Source: Agrococcus carbonis (GTDB lineage Bacteria > Actinomycetota > Actinomycetes > Actinomycetales > Microbacteriaceae). From it: 64,000 bases of DNA. Made by a program: the position numbers and the translations under genes. The notes under the pieces were generated by a model. It saw only the letters and a program-made list of their open reading frames with translations. It did no database searches and was not told where the DNA came from. The stretch is taken from contig NZ_LT629734.1 in the NCBI RefSeq assembly GCF_900104705.1, positions 62,001 through 126,000 of the forward strand, written 5' to 3'. Shown one piece after another: positions 51,104-59,607 of this stretch. How positions within the stretch are numbered: position 1 is the stretch's first letter; every line of letters begins with the position of its first letter.

Positions 51104-51648
51104 CGGCGTTCAGTGCTGGCGGGCGGAAGAGGCGTTGTCGACTCCTCTGCGCGCGCTGCGAGCCCCGCGAGCTCCTCGCCGGTGAGCCGCTGCGTCGTCC
51201 ACTCGTCGAGCGGCGCCGCGCCGATCGCGCGGTAGAACCCGATCGACGGCTCGTTCCAATCGAGCACCGTCCACTCGAACCGCCGGTAGCCGCGCTCGAC
51301 GCACTCCGCAGCGAGCGCCGCCATGAGCGCGAGCCCGTAGCCGCGGCCGCGGTGCGGTTCGTCGACGTAGAGGTCCTCGAGCCAGATGCCGTGCTCGCCC
51401 GTCCACGTCGAGTACGTCAGGAACCAGATCGCGATGCCCACGATCTCGCCGTCGCGCTCGACGACGTGCGCGAAGACCTTCGCCTCGTCGCCGAAGAGCA
51501 TCGCCGTGAGCCGCTCCTCGGTGTTCTCGACCGCATCCGGTTCGCGCTCGTAGACGGCGAGGGCGCGGATGAGCGCGAGGATGCCGGGCTCGTCGCCGGG
51601 CCGGGCGCGTCGCAGCCGCGCGCCCTCGGGCAACTCTCGAGTCGTCAC
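51100..51648 (-). CDS. GNAT acetyltransferase, spermidine/diamine acetyltransferase-like
   Basis: A 182-residue GNAT. WLEDLYVDEPHRGRGYGLALM near 88-108 and RFEWTVLDWNEPSIGFYRAIGA near 123-144 are the signature of SSAT-like acetyltransferases, which acetylate polyamines or thialysine-type amines. True substrate unknown. The GTG follows TAGGCT by 6 bases; that hexamer contains the stop codon of the MarR gene upstream. Confidence 0.85.
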   Translation of the reverse strand: MTTRELPEGARLRRARPGDEPGILALIRALAVYEREPDAVENTEERLTAMLFGDEAKVFAHVVERDGEIVGIAIWFLTYSTWTGEHGIWLEDLYVDEPHRGRGYGLALMAALAAECVERGYRRFEWTVLDWNEPSIGFYRAIGAAPLDEWTTQRLTGEELAGLAARAEESTTPLPPASTERR

Positions 51649-51654
51649 CGTGCG

Positions 51655-51660
51655 AGCCTA
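51655..51660 (-). promoter_or_regulatory. -10 hexamer TAGGCT overlapping the marR-type stop codon
   Basis: On the minus strand the MarR gene's TAG stop is the first half of TAGGCT, which precedes the acetyltransferase GTG at 51648 by 6 bases. The promoter is thus embedded in the end of the previous gene. Confidence 0.45.
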
Positions 51661-52197
51661 CGGCGCGGCGTGCGCGTCACCGTGCGCATCGGCGTGCTCG
51701 TCGATGTGCTCCACAGCCGCGACCATGCGCTCGAGGAAGCTCGCCACCGCGTCGGTCTGCGCGTCGTCCATCGCGTCGATGACCTCGATCATGCGCCGGT
51801 GCATGGCCCCGAGCGTCGCCCGCACCTCGCTGTCGGTGTCGGTCGTCGGCACGACGATCGTGGCGCGCCGGTCATCCGGGTGCGGTTCGCGGCGCACGTG
51901 CCCGCTCTTCATGAGCCGGTCGACGAGCGCGGTGACCGAGGGCGACGCGAGGCCGAGCGCCGACGCGAGGTCGCGCTGGCGCACGAGCTCGCCGCGCCGC
52001 TGCGCCTGCAGCAGCAGCCGCAGCGCGAGCAGATCGGTCTCGCCCATGCCCATCGACGAGCGCGTGCGCGCGCGCATCTGCGCCTCCGCCGCCCGGTACC
52101 GGCGCAGCAGGTTGAGCACGTCGACGCTCGTCGGCCGGCGGTGCTCGGGATACCAGTACCCGGAGCTGCCGTGCTCGCGTCGTTCGACCTGCGTCAT
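51658..52197 (-). CDS. MarR-family transcriptional regulator
   Basis: A 179-residue MarR protein. The winged helix holds LVRQRDLASALGLASPSVTALVDRLMKSGHV and the wing DDRRATIVVPT. The C-terminus is Asp/His rich (HIDEHADAHGDAH), which could bind metal. A strong GGGGAGGA site lies before the ATG. It is divergent from the 110-residue gene at 52299, the obvious candidate target. Confidence 0.9.
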   Translation of the reverse strand: MTQVERREHGSSGYWYPEHRRPTSVDVLNLLRRYRAAEAQMRARTRSSMGMGETDLLALRLLLQAQRRGELVRQRDLASALGLASPSVTALVDRLMKSGHVRREPHPDDRRATIVVPTTDTDSEVRATLGAMHRRMIEVIDAMDDAQTDAVASFLERMVAAVEHIDEHADAHGDAHAAP

Positions 52198-52298
52198 CGC
52201 GTTCCTCCCCTGATCCGTCGGATCATGCGCACCACTCTACCGTTCGACCGTGATACATTTCGATCGACGAACTAACAATCGTGACGAAGGAGCAGGAC
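52198..52298. promoter_or_regulatory. Divergent marR-type / 52299 gene control region
   Basis: A 101-base gap containing AT-rich sequence (GATACATTT, AACTAACAATCG) and a TTCG-ATCGA-CGAA inverted repeat with an inner TCGATCGA palindrome near 52258-52271. Both are plausible MarR operator material. Ribosome sites are GGGGAGGA (minus) and AAGGAG (plus). Confidence 0.45.
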
Positions 52299-52631
52299 AT
52301 GACCGACACGCTGGCTCGCCCCGATGCCTCGGCTGCCGCTCCGGACTCCGCCACGGGCGTGATCGCGTGGGCCTCCCCCGGCGACGGGCTGTGGGTCGCG
52401 AGCCGCACCGCGCGCGACGGCGTCACGTTCCTCGGCTTCGTCGAGGAGACGCTCGGGGAGTTCGTCGCCGTCGACGGAGCGGGCGCCTCGCTCGGCCGCT
52501 TCCCCGACCTGCGCGCCGCGCAGGGGTCGTTCGCGGCCGGCAGCCCCTCCCCTGCGCTGACGACCCGCACGGCCCGCTGGGCAGATGTGGGCGCACGGCT
52601 CGTCGCACCCTCGCGCCTCCGCTTCGGCTGA
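52299..52631 (+). CDS. Unknown 110-residue protein divergent from MarR gene
   Basis: Not a family I recognise. It begins MTDTLARPDASAAAPDSATG, then short beta-like segments (VIAWASPGDGLWVAS, VTFLGFVEETLGEFVAVDG) and an Ala/Arg-rich end. It has no membrane helix or signal peptide. AAGGAG precedes the ATG by about 8 bases; an in-frame GTG at 52281 is possible. Being divergent from a MarR gene, it may be its target. Confidence 0.6.
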   Translation: MTDTLARPDASAAAPDSATGVIAWASPGDGLWVASRTARDGVTFLGFVEETLGEFVAVDGAGASLGRFPDLRAAQGSFAAGSPSPALTTRTARWADVGARLVAPSRLRFG

Positions 52632-52713
52632 GCCGCCGCGCTGCACCGACCAGGCCAGCCGGCCAGGCTGTCGCAGCGCAGCGCAGCGCCACCGCCGGCC
52701 GGCGCGCCGCGTG

Positions 52714-52905
52714 TCAGCGCGCTGAGGGCCGATCGCCGCCGCGCCCGATGAGCGCGCGCAGCACCAGGAACACGACCACCGCCACGATCGCGACGATCGC
52801 GAGCTTGACGACGAACCACAGCACGCTGAAGACGACGTCGACGAGCACCCAGGCGATGATGACGGCGAGGATGGCGCAGACGACGGCCCATGCGGTGCGG
52901 CTCAT
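52714..52905 (-). CDS. Small membrane protein, 63 residues
   Basis: Nearly all of the protein is hydrophobic: two helices (TAWAVVCAILAVIIAWVLV and FVVKLAIVAIVAVVVFLVL) joined by VFSVLW, and a charged tail GRGGDRPSAR. Function unknown. TAGCCT, which contains the stop of the upstream trans-sulfuration gene, precedes the ATG by 6 bases. Confidence 0.72.
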   Translation of the reverse strand: MSRTAWAVVCAILAVIIAWVLVDVVFSVLWFVVKLAIVAIVAVVVFLVLRALIGRGGDRPSAR

Positions 52906-52914
52906 GCCAGCAGG

Positions 52915-53985
52915 CTAGTCGACGCGACCGTCGCCAAGGGCGGCGAGCAGGTCGTCGGCGAGGTCGTCGATGTGCTCGATGCCGACCGAGAGGCGGATGA
53001 GGCCCTCCGGGATCGTCGGCGCCTCGGTCGCCCACCGGCGCCGCCGCTCGAGCGTCGACTCGACGCCGCCGAGGCTCGTCGCGGGGATCCACAGCCGCAC
53101 GCGCTCGACGACCCGGTCGGCGGCCGCGGCGTCCTCGAGCACGATCGCGAGCACGGTGCCGAAGCCCGGGTCGCGCACCTCGACGACCCCCGGCGCATCC
53201 GCGAGCCTGCGCGTCAGCTCGCGCGCGTTGGCCTCGGCGCGCTCGAGCCGCACCGAGAGCGTGCGCAGCCCCCGCAGGGCGAGGAACGCCTCCATGGGGC
53301 CGGGGATCGCGCCGTGCAGGCCCCGGTGGTGCCGGATGCGCTCGGCCGCCTCGGCCGCACCGGTCACGACCGCGCCGAGCACGACGTCGCTGTGGCCGGC
53401 GATGAGCTTGGTCGCCGAGTGCACGACGATGTCGGCGCCGAGCTCGAGCGGCCGCTGCAGCATGGGCGAGGCGAACGTGCTGTCGACGACGCTCATGGCG
53501 CCCGCGGCGCGCGCGGCGGCCGTGAGCCGCGGGATGTCGGCGAGCTCCAGCGCGGGGTTCGTCGGCGACTCGAGCCACACCATCGCCGCGCCCGGCATCG
53601 CCGCCTCGACCGCGTCGGCATCGGCGACGTCGACCCGGCGCACCTCGAAGCTCCCCGTGCGGGCGCCGTCGTCGAGCAGCGCGAGCGTGTGCTGGTAGGA
53701 GTGCCGCGCGACGACGACCGCTCCCCCGCTCGGCACCAGGTGCAGCACGGCGCTCACCGCGGCCATGCCGCTCGCGAACGAGACGCACTCGCCGCCCTCG
53801 AGCGCCCCGAGGGCCTCTTCGAGCGCCGTCCACGTGGGGTTGCCGTAGCGCGCGTACTCGAGCTCGCCGCCCGCGACGAACGCGCTCGCGAACGTCACCG
53901 GCTCGTTGAAGGGGGCGCCCGGCCGATGGGGCGGGCGCCCGGCGGCGACGGCGACGGTCTCGAGGCGGCGGGGCGTGTCCGACAT
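52915..53985 (-). CDS. Cystathionine gamma-synthase/lyase-like PLP enzyme
   Basis: A 356-residue Cys/Met-metabolism PLP protein, slightly short for MetB (about 380). The cofactor lysine is K193 in VVHSATKLIAGHSDVVLG; YARYGNPTW near 44-52 and FASGMAAVSAV near 70-80 are further marks. It could act in trans-sulfuration or as a methionine gamma-lyase-like enzyme; sequence alone does not decide. CAGGAT is 6 bases before the ATG. It is unlinked to the sulfur operon at the window start. Confidence 0.85.
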   Translation of the reverse strand: MSDTPRRLETVAVAAGRPPHRPGAPFNEPVTFASAFVAGGELEYARYGNPTWTALEEALGALEGGECVSFASGMAAVSAVLHLVPSGGAVVVARHSYQHTLALLDDGARTGSFEVRRVDVADADAVEAAMPGAAMVWLESPTNPALELADIPRLTAAARAAGAMSVVDSTFASPMLQRPLELGADIVVHSATKLIAGHSDVVLGAVVTGAAEAAERIRHHRGLHGAIPGPMEAFLALRGLRTLSVRLERAEANARELTRRLADAPGVVEVRDPGFGTVLAIVLEDAAAADRVVERVRLWIPATSLGGVESTLERRRRWATEAPTIPEGLIRLSVGIEHIDDLADDLLAALGDGRVD

Positions 53986-54041
53986 GCGTTCATCCTGGCA
54001 CTGCCGGCATGCGGGCCCGCCCGCGCGTGGGCGGTCGGCGC

Positions 54042-54047
54042 TAGCGT
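54042..54047 (+). promoter_or_regulatory. -10 hexamer TAGCGT before the AlkZ/YcaQ-like gene
   Basis: TAGCGT, then CGGCGC, then the ATG at 54054. On the other strand the trans-sulfuration gene has its own hexamer at 53992-53997. Confidence 0.5.
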
Positions 54048-54053
54048 CGGCGC

Positions 54054-55166
54054 ATGGCACGCGATCCCGCACCGGCGCGCACGCTCGCGCTCGAGGAGGC
54101 GCGCCGCATCGCGGTGCGCGCGCAGCTGCTCGACGCGGGTCCGGAGCGCGACGCGGGCGACCTCCCCGACGTCGTCGAGCGGCTCACGCTCCTGCCGCTC
54201 AACCCGACCGACATCGTGTGCCCCTCCGCCGAGCACATCGCCCACACGCGCATCCCGTCGCTCGCCTACGACGACGTGCGGCGCGCCGTCGAGGTCGAGC
54301 AGTCGCTCGTCGAGCACCTCGGGCCCCACCGCCATCCCATGGAGGCATGGGTGATCGGCGTGCGCGCGACGGCCGACCTGCCGTGGCTCACCGCGATCGG
54401 CCGCTCCCCCAGCGCGCTCCATCCGAGCGCCGCGGCGTGGCTCGAGGCCAACGCCGGGTTCCGCGACCGCGTGCTCGAGCAGCTGCGCCAGGACGGCCCG
54501 CTCCCCCAGGGCGAGATCGACGACGCCGCCGACGTGCCGTACCGCTCGAGCGGCTGGAACACCGATCGGAACGTCGCGATGCTGCTCGAGGTGCTGCAGA
54601 TCCGCGGCGAGGTCGTCGTCGCCGAGCGCGTCGGCACCGCGCGCGTCTGGGACCTCGCCGAGCGCGTGCTGCCGCCCGTCGAGCCCGTGCCGGTCGAGGA
54701 CGCCGAGCGCACCTGGCGCGAGCGCTGGCTGCGCGCATGCGGCATCGCTCGCCCGACGCACCTCGGCGACGTCGGCGAGCCGGTGTGCATCGACGGCGTG
54801 CGCGGCGAGTGGCGGCTCGACCCGGGCGCGGCAGCCGACGGGTTCGCGGGTCGCGTCGCGCTGCTCTCGCCCCTCGACCGGCTGCTCTCCGACCGCCGCC
54901 GGATGACGCAGCTGTGGGGCTTCGAGTACGCGCTCGAGCAGTACACGCCTGCGGCGAAGCGCCGCTGGGGCGCCTTCGCGCTGCCCATCCTCGACGGCGA
55001 CGCGCTCGTCGGGAAGGTCGACGCGAAGGCCGACCGCGAGGCGGGCGCGCTGCGCGTGCACCGCATCCACTGGGATGTCGAGCCCGACGCCCGGCTGCGG
55101 GCCGCCGTGCACGACGAGATCGAGCGGCTCGCGGCGTTCCTCGCGCTGCGTCCCGCCCTGCCCTGA
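54054..55166 (+). CDS. AlkZ/YcaQ-family winged-helix protein (DNA glycosylase-like)
   Basis: A 370-residue protein of the HTH_42 (YcaQ/AlkZ) family. An N-terminal RRIAVRAQLLDA stands where the catalytic Gln-containing motif of AlkZ-type glycosylases is expected, three winged-helix-like parts follow, and the end has FEYALEQYTPAAKRRWG and LVGKVDAKADR. Some members excise alkylated or cross-linked bases, others have no known activity, so the repair role here is inference. Confidence 0.82.
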   Translation: MARDPAPARTLALEEARRIAVRAQLLDAGPERDAGDLPDVVERLTLLPLNPTDIVCPSAEHIAHTRIPSLAYDDVRRAVEVEQSLVEHLGPHRHPMEAWVIGVRATADLPWLTAIGRSPSALHPSAAAWLEANAGFRDRVLEQLRQDGPLPQGEIDDAADVPYRSSGWNTDRNVAMLLEVLQIRGEVVVAERVGTARVWDLAERVLPPVEPVPVEDAERTWRERWLRACGIARPTHLGDVGEPVCIDGVRGEWRLDPGAAADGFAGRVALLSPLDRLLSDRRRMTQLWGFEYALEQYTPAAKRRWGAFALPILDGDALVGKVDAKADREAGALRVHRIHWDVEPDARLRAAVHDEIERLAAFLALRPALP

Positions 55167-55205
55167 TCTGCGTCGCCCCGGCCCGTGGTGCGAACCCCGC
55201 GCGGC

Positions 55206-55211
55206 TACGCT
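55206..55211 (+). promoter_or_regulatory. -10 hexamer TACGCT before the lipid kinase gene
   Basis: TACGCT, then GGCGCC, then the GTG at 55218. It would drive the kinase and the coupled App1-type phosphatase. Confidence 0.5.
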
Positions 55212-55217
55212 GGCGCC

Positions 55218-56135
55218 GTGCTCCAGGTCGCGATCATCGGCAACCCGTCGGCGCGCGGCTTCCCCCGCGCGGTCGACGCCGTGCTGCGCGAGGTCGCGGC
55301 GGTCGGCGCCGACGCGCACGTGCTGCCCACGACGCTCGCCGAGCCGGGCGGCCCGCAGGCACGCGCGGCGCGCGCCTCGGGGGCGGATGCGGTGGTCGCG
55401 ATCGGCGGCGACGGCACCGTGCGGGAGGTCGCGACCGAGCTCGCCGGCGGCGGTCCCGCGCTCGGCATCGTGCCGGCCGGCACCGCCAACCTCTTCGCGC
55501 GGAACCTCGACCTGCCGCTGCGCGACCCCGCCGCGGCCGCGCGCATCGCGCTCGGCGGCCGTGACGCATCCGTCGACCTCGGCCGCGTCGCACTGACGCG
55601 CGCGGACGGGAGCCGCGATCCGGAGCGCGTCTTCCTCGTGGTCGCGGGCGTCGGCCACGACGCGCTCGCCGTCGAGGCCGCGTCGCTGCGCCACAAGCGG
55701 CGGCTCGGCTGGGTCTCGTACATCGCGCTCGGCGCCCGGCGCCTGGGCGGGCCGAGCTTCGCCGTGCGCGGCCGGTTCGACGGCGGCCCGGTCGAGACGG
55801 CGCACGCGTGGAGCGTGCTCGTGCACAACGCCGCGCGCATCCCCGCGGGGCTGCAGGTCGTGCCAGGCACCCGGCTCGACGACGGCCTCCTGCACGTCGC
55901 GACCGTGAGCCCGCGCCATCTCGCGCACTGGGGGCGCATCGCGGCGGCGGGCGCCGGCGTCGCCCGCGCGGAGGGGATCCTGCGCCACCGCGACGCCGAG
56001 CGGGTGACGCTCGGGCGCGTCGACGACCTGCTGCCCGTGCAGCTCGACGGGGATGCCGCGGGGCGCGTCACGCGGCTCGACGCGCGCATCGATCGCGCGG
56101 CGCTCAGGGTGCGAGTGCCAGGATCGATGTCGTGA
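55218..56135 (+). CDS. Diacylglycerol kinase-family lipid kinase
   Basis: A 305-residue DAGK_cat protein: VAIIGNPSARG at the start, the nucleotide motif VVAIGGDGTVREVATEL near 62-78, and GIVPAGTANLFARNL near 85-99. It phosphorylates diacylglycerol or a related lipid; YegS and DgkB are characterised relatives. Its stop overlaps the App1-type gene start as GTGA, so the lipid kinase and a likely phosphatidate phosphatase are translationally coupled. Confidence 0.9.
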   Translation: MLQVAIIGNPSARGFPRAVDAVLREVAAVGADAHVLPTTLAEPGGPQARAARASGADAVVAIGGDGTVREVATELAGGGPALGIVPAGTANLFARNLDLPLRDPAAAARIALGGRDASVDLGRVALTRADGSRDPERVFLVVAGVGHDALAVEAASLRHKRRLGWVSYIALGARRLGGPSFAVRGRFDGGPVETAHAWSVLVHNAARIPAGLQVVPGTRLDDGLLHVATVSPRHLAHWGRIAAAGAGVARAEGILRHRDAERVTLGRVDDLLPVQLDGDAAGRVTRLDARIDRAALRVRVPGSMS

Positions 56136-57187
56136 GGCCGAGCGAAGCACTGCACCAGCTGCGCGAGACGCCCGTCGGCGAGCTCGAGGGCGTGCTCGAG
56201 CGCGTCGACCTCGACCGCACCGTCGAGGCGATCGCCGGGAGCGCGGTCGTCGGCCTGTTCCGCGGCGCCGAGCGGCGCGAGCTCGTGCAGCTGCTCTGCG
56301 TCGAGCGCGCCGACGAGCTGAGCCCCGCGATGCGCGCGCGCGTCATCCACGCCCTGCGGCGCCTGCCGCTGAGCGCGATCCTCTCCTCCGGCATCCGCGC
56401 GATGCTCCTGTCGCTCACGGGCGAGCCGTTCCGCGACATGAAGTACCTGCTGAACGCCACGGGCGATCGGCACGACCTCGAGCACGTCGTCTACGAGCGG
56501 CTCGTGCCCGCCGATCGCGACGCGGTGCTCGCGCACATCGCCGCGGAGGCGGCCGACGCGCCCTCCCACGACCTGCGCATCCTGTGCGACATCGACGACA
56601 CGCTCAAGGCGATGCTGCACGAGCGCCGCTTCCCGCGCGGCACCGTCTACCCGGGCGTCGTCGAGCTGCTGCACGCGCTCGACCGCGGCCGCGCCGCTGA
56701 GCCGTCGCGACCGGGCGACCTGACGTTCGTCACCGCCCGCCCCGAGGGGCCGCGCGGCCTCATCGAGCAGTACACGCGGAACGCGCTCGCGGGGCTCGGG
56801 CTGCCGCCGCACTCCGTGCTCGGCGGGTCGCTCCTCAACCTCTTCACGAAGAAGTCGATCAAGGCGCGGAAGCTGCAGAACTTCGAGCGCGAGCGCTCGC
56901 TGTTCCCGGAGTGCCGCTTCCTGTTCCTCGGCGACAGCGGCCAGGCCGACGCGCACGTGGGCGCCGAGATGCTGCGCCGCGGCCCCGACTTCGTCACGAC
57001 CGTGCTCATCCACGAGGTCGTCGAGGTCGTCGGCGACGAGCGCTCGCGGCTCGAGGCTGCCGGCATCCGCTTCCACAGCTCCTACGACGACGCGGCGCGG
57101 CACGCGCACGAGCTCGGCCTCATCGACCGCGAGGGGCGGGATGCGGTCGTGCGCGCCGTCGACGAGGCCAGCGGCTTGATGACGTGA
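56132..57187 (+). CDS. App1-type phosphatidate phosphatase (DUF2183)
   Basis: A 351-residue protein. An all-helical N-terminus (1-145) precedes a HAD-like catalytic domain: LCDIDDTLKAML near 151-162 (DxDxT), DLTFVTARPEGPRG, and FTKKSIKARKL with a later FLFLGDSGQADAHVG. This is the App1/DUF2183 signature; yeast App1 dephosphorylates phosphatidate. The upstream gene makes the opposite reaction, so the two may set the diacylglycerol/phosphatidate balance. Confidence 0.87.
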   Translation: MRPSEALHQLRETPVGELEGVLERVDLDRTVEAIAGSAVVGLFRGAERRELVQLLCVERADELSPAMRARVIHALRRLPLSAILSSGIRAMLLSLTGEPFRDMKYLLNATGDRHDLEHVVYERLVPADRDAVLAHIAAEAADAPSHDLRILCDIDDTLKAMLHERRFPRGTVYPGVVELLHALDRGRAAEPSRPGDLTFVTARPEGPRGLIEQYTRNALAGLGLPPHSVLGGSLLNLFTKKSIKARKLQNFERERSLFPECRFLFLGDSGQADAHVGAEMLRRGPDFVTTVLIHEVVEVVGDERSRLEAAGIRFHSSYDDAARHAHELGLIDREGRDAVVRAVDEASGLMT

Positions 57188-57209
57188 GGCGTGCGTGGGC
57201 GCCCGAGGC

Positions 57210-57590
57210 CTACGCGGCGTCGGTGCGCGGCCGGTGCTCGACGAGGCCGACGGTGTTGCCCTCGCTGTCGGTCACGAACGCCATGCGCTCGTCGGTGCCG
57301 GCCGGTCCGAGCGTCGCATCCTCGTGCGTGAAGATGACGTGCGGCTCGGTGACGACGGGCACGCCGTCCGCCCGCAGCCGCTCGACCGTCGCGTCGAGGT
57401 CGTCGACCCGCAGGTAGACGAGCGCCGACGGCGCGCCGCGGTCGAGCAGCAGCCGCACGTCGCCGAGCACGAAGAAGACGAGCCCCGGCGGGTCGAAGGA
57501 TGCGGCGGGATCGATGCCGAGCAGCCGCGCGTACCAGCGCGACGCCCGGTCGAGGTCGACCGCCCGCTGCGCGACCTGCACGAGCGTCAT
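57210..57590 (-). CDS. VOC-family (glyoxalase/dioxygenase-fold) protein
   Basis: A 126-residue VOC protein: VQVAQRAVDLDRASRWYARLLG near 4-25, LVFFVLGDVRLLL, VYLRVDDLDATVERLRADG, and AFVTDSEGNTVGLVEHR at the end. Metal ligands may be present, but no activity can be assigned. GGGGG lies before the ATG, and the S9 peptidase gene ends 10 bases upstream, so it is the last gene of that operon. Confidence 0.87.
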   Translation of the reverse strand: MTLVQVAQRAVDLDRASRWYARLLGIDPAASFDPPGLVFFVLGDVRLLLDRGAPSALVYLRVDDLDATVERLRADGVPVVTEPHVIFTHEDATLGPAGTDERMAFVTDSEGNTVGLVEHRPRTDAA

Positions 57591-57600
57591 CGGGTGCCCC

Positions 57601-59607
57601 CTACTGGTGGTTCTGGGGCGTGGGCAGGTGCTTCGCCCACCACGCGAGGATGTGCTCGAAGCGCTCCACGCGGTGACGGGGCTGGCCCGAGCGCGTGAGC
57701 TCGTGGTCCTCGCCGGGGAAGAGCAGCAGCGCGGTCTCGACGCCCGCCCGCTTGAGCGCCGAGAAGTAGCGCTGGGCCTGCTCGGGCGGGCAGCGCCAAT
57801 CCTGCTCGGAGTGCACGACGAGCGTGGGGGTCTGCACCTGCCCGACGTGCGCCATCGGCGACTGCGCTCGCATCGCATCCGCGTCGGCGCCGGTGTACTC
57901 CTCGGAGAAGAACCAGCCGATGTCGCTCGTGCCGACGAACGACTCGGGGTCGAGGAAGCCGCGCTCGACGACCGCCGCGGCGAAGCGGTGGTCGTGCGCG
58001 ATCGTCCACGCCGTGAGGTAGCCGCCGTACGAGCCGCCCATGATGCCGAGCCGCTCGCGGTCGAGCTGCGGATGCGCGTCGAGCGCGGCGTCGAGGAAGT
58101 CGAGCACGTCGTGCATGTCGACGCTGCCCATCGCCTGCTTGATCGCGAGGCCGTGCTCGCGGCCGTAGCCGGCCGAGCCGCGCGGGTTGCACTGCACGAC
58201 CGCGTACCCGGCGGCGACCGCGACCTGCGCCTCGTCGAACACGCCCACGCCGTACTGCGCGAACGGGCCGCCGTGGATGTTGAGGAGTACGGGATGCGGG
58301 CCCTCGCCCTCGGGCACCCACACCCAGCCGTGCACGGGGCTGCCGTCGCGGCCCGCGAACTCGTGCTCGGTCGGCTCGACGATGCCGGTCGCCTGGAGCG
58401 GCGCGCCGAAGTCGGTGAGCACGCGCACGCCCTGCGCGTCGAGCACCGCGACCTCGCCCATCGACGTCGGCGTGCGCACCGTCGCGACGGTGACGCCCGC
58501 CCCGACGCCGTGGCCGAGCACCTCGAGGTCGCCGCCGATGAGCTCGTCCGAGCCGCCGCCGGTGACGTGCATGAGGCGCACGCGCCCGCGCCGGCGCTCC
58601 TGCACGAGCACGCCGTCGTCGACGACCGTCGCGTGGCTGCCGACCTCGCCGAGGTCGACGGTCGCCTCGTCGGTGACCTCCTCGGGGTGGGCGCCCGCTT
58701 GCTCGAGCACGAACAGCTGCACGTGGCGCGCGACGAAGTCGCGGCCCGACTCCCCCACCTTGCCCGCGAGCAGCACGAAGCCGCCGTCCGGGGTCGGCAG
58801 CACCTCGTCGACCGAGAGGCCGGCGCGCGACGAGAGGATCGTGTGCGGCTCGCCGGAGGCGGTCGTCGCGTCGAACTCCACGACCGCGGTGCGCAGATCC
58901 TCGTCGCGCGTGTCGTGCCGCGCGGTGACGCACAGGACGCGCTCGCCGTCGATGGAGAACACGGGCGCGGAGTGGTCGAACTCGCCGTGGCTCAGCTGCA
59001 CGGCGGCGGGCGCGTGGGGGGCGTCGTCGGCGGTGCGGGCGTCGTCGTGCGGATGCGCGGCACGGCGGTAGCGCGGCTCGGCGTCGAGGTCGGGCAGCTC
59101 GGCGCTGAAGACGTGGGTGTGCCGGCCCACGAGGCTGCCGACGCCGTTCGCGAGGCTGCGGTTGCGCGTGATGAGGCGCGCGGGCTCCTGCGCGGGGCTC
59201 ACGCCCTCGACGGAGCCGTAGCGGCCGGGCTCGACGACCGAGGCGATGAACGCGATGCGGTCGCCCGTCGGCGAGACGGCGAACTCGAGCACGCCGCCGG
59301 GCGCCGCCGTCGCCTGCGCGGGCTCGCCGCCGTCGACGCGCATCGCCCACACCTGCGCCTTGTCGTCGGCGTCGGCGCGGAGGAACAGGACCGTGGCGCC
59401 GTCCGGCGTGAGGCGCGGCGCGGAGTCCGCGACGCCGCCCGTGAGCCGGCGCCGAGCGCCGTCCGAGAGGGAGACCTTCCAGAGCTGCCCCACGGCGCGG
59501 TTGGCCCGCAGGCTCGGCCGCGAGGCGGCGACGATCGCCCACTCGCCGGCCGGGTCGACCGCGGGGCGCGAGAGCGTGACGAGCTGCTCGATGTCCTCGG
59601 CGCGCAT
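57601..59607 (-). CDS. S9-family prolyl oligopeptidase-like serine peptidase
   Basis: A 668-residue protein: an N-terminal beta-propeller (WD40-like repeats such as DGATVLFLRADADDKAQVW) and a C-terminal alpha/beta hydrolase. The catalytic triad is S526 in MGGSYGGYL, D603 in SEQDWRCPP and H635 in GEDHELTRSG. It resembles acylaminoacyl peptidases that trim short peptides in the cytosol; no signal peptide is seen. The start shares one base with the stop of the SDR gene. Confidence 0.92.
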   Translation of the reverse strand: MRAEDIEQLVTLSRPAVDPAGEWAIVAASRPSLRANRAVGQLWKVSLSDGARRRLTGGVADSAPRLTPDGATVLFLRADADDKAQVWAMRVDGGEPAQATAAPGGVLEFAVSPTGDRIAFIASVVEPGRYGSVEGVSPAQEPARLITRNRSLANGVGSLVGRHTHVFSAELPDLDAEPRYRRAAHPHDDARTADDAPHAPAAVQLSHGEFDHSAPVFSIDGERVLCVTARHDTRDEDLRTAVVEFDATTASGEPHTILSSRAGLSVDEVLPTPDGGFVLLAGKVGESGRDFVARHVQLFVLEQAGAHPEEVTDEATVDLGEVGSHATVVDDGVLVQERRRGRVRLMHVTGGGSDELIGGDLEVLGHGVGAGVTVATVRTPTSMGEVAVLDAQGVRVLTDFGAPLQATGIVEPTEHEFAGRDGSPVHGWVWVPEGEGPHPVLLNIHGGPFAQYGVGVFDEAQVAVAAGYAVVQCNPRGSAGYGREHGLAIKQAMGSVDMHDVLDFLDAALDAHPQLDRERLGIMGGSYGGYLTAWTIAHDHRFAAAVVERGFLDPESFVGTSDIGWFFSEEYTGADADAMRAQSPMAHVGQVQTPTLVVHSEQDWRCPPEQAQRYFSALKRAGVETALLLFPGEDHELTRSGQPRHRVERFEHILAWWAKHLPTPQNHQ

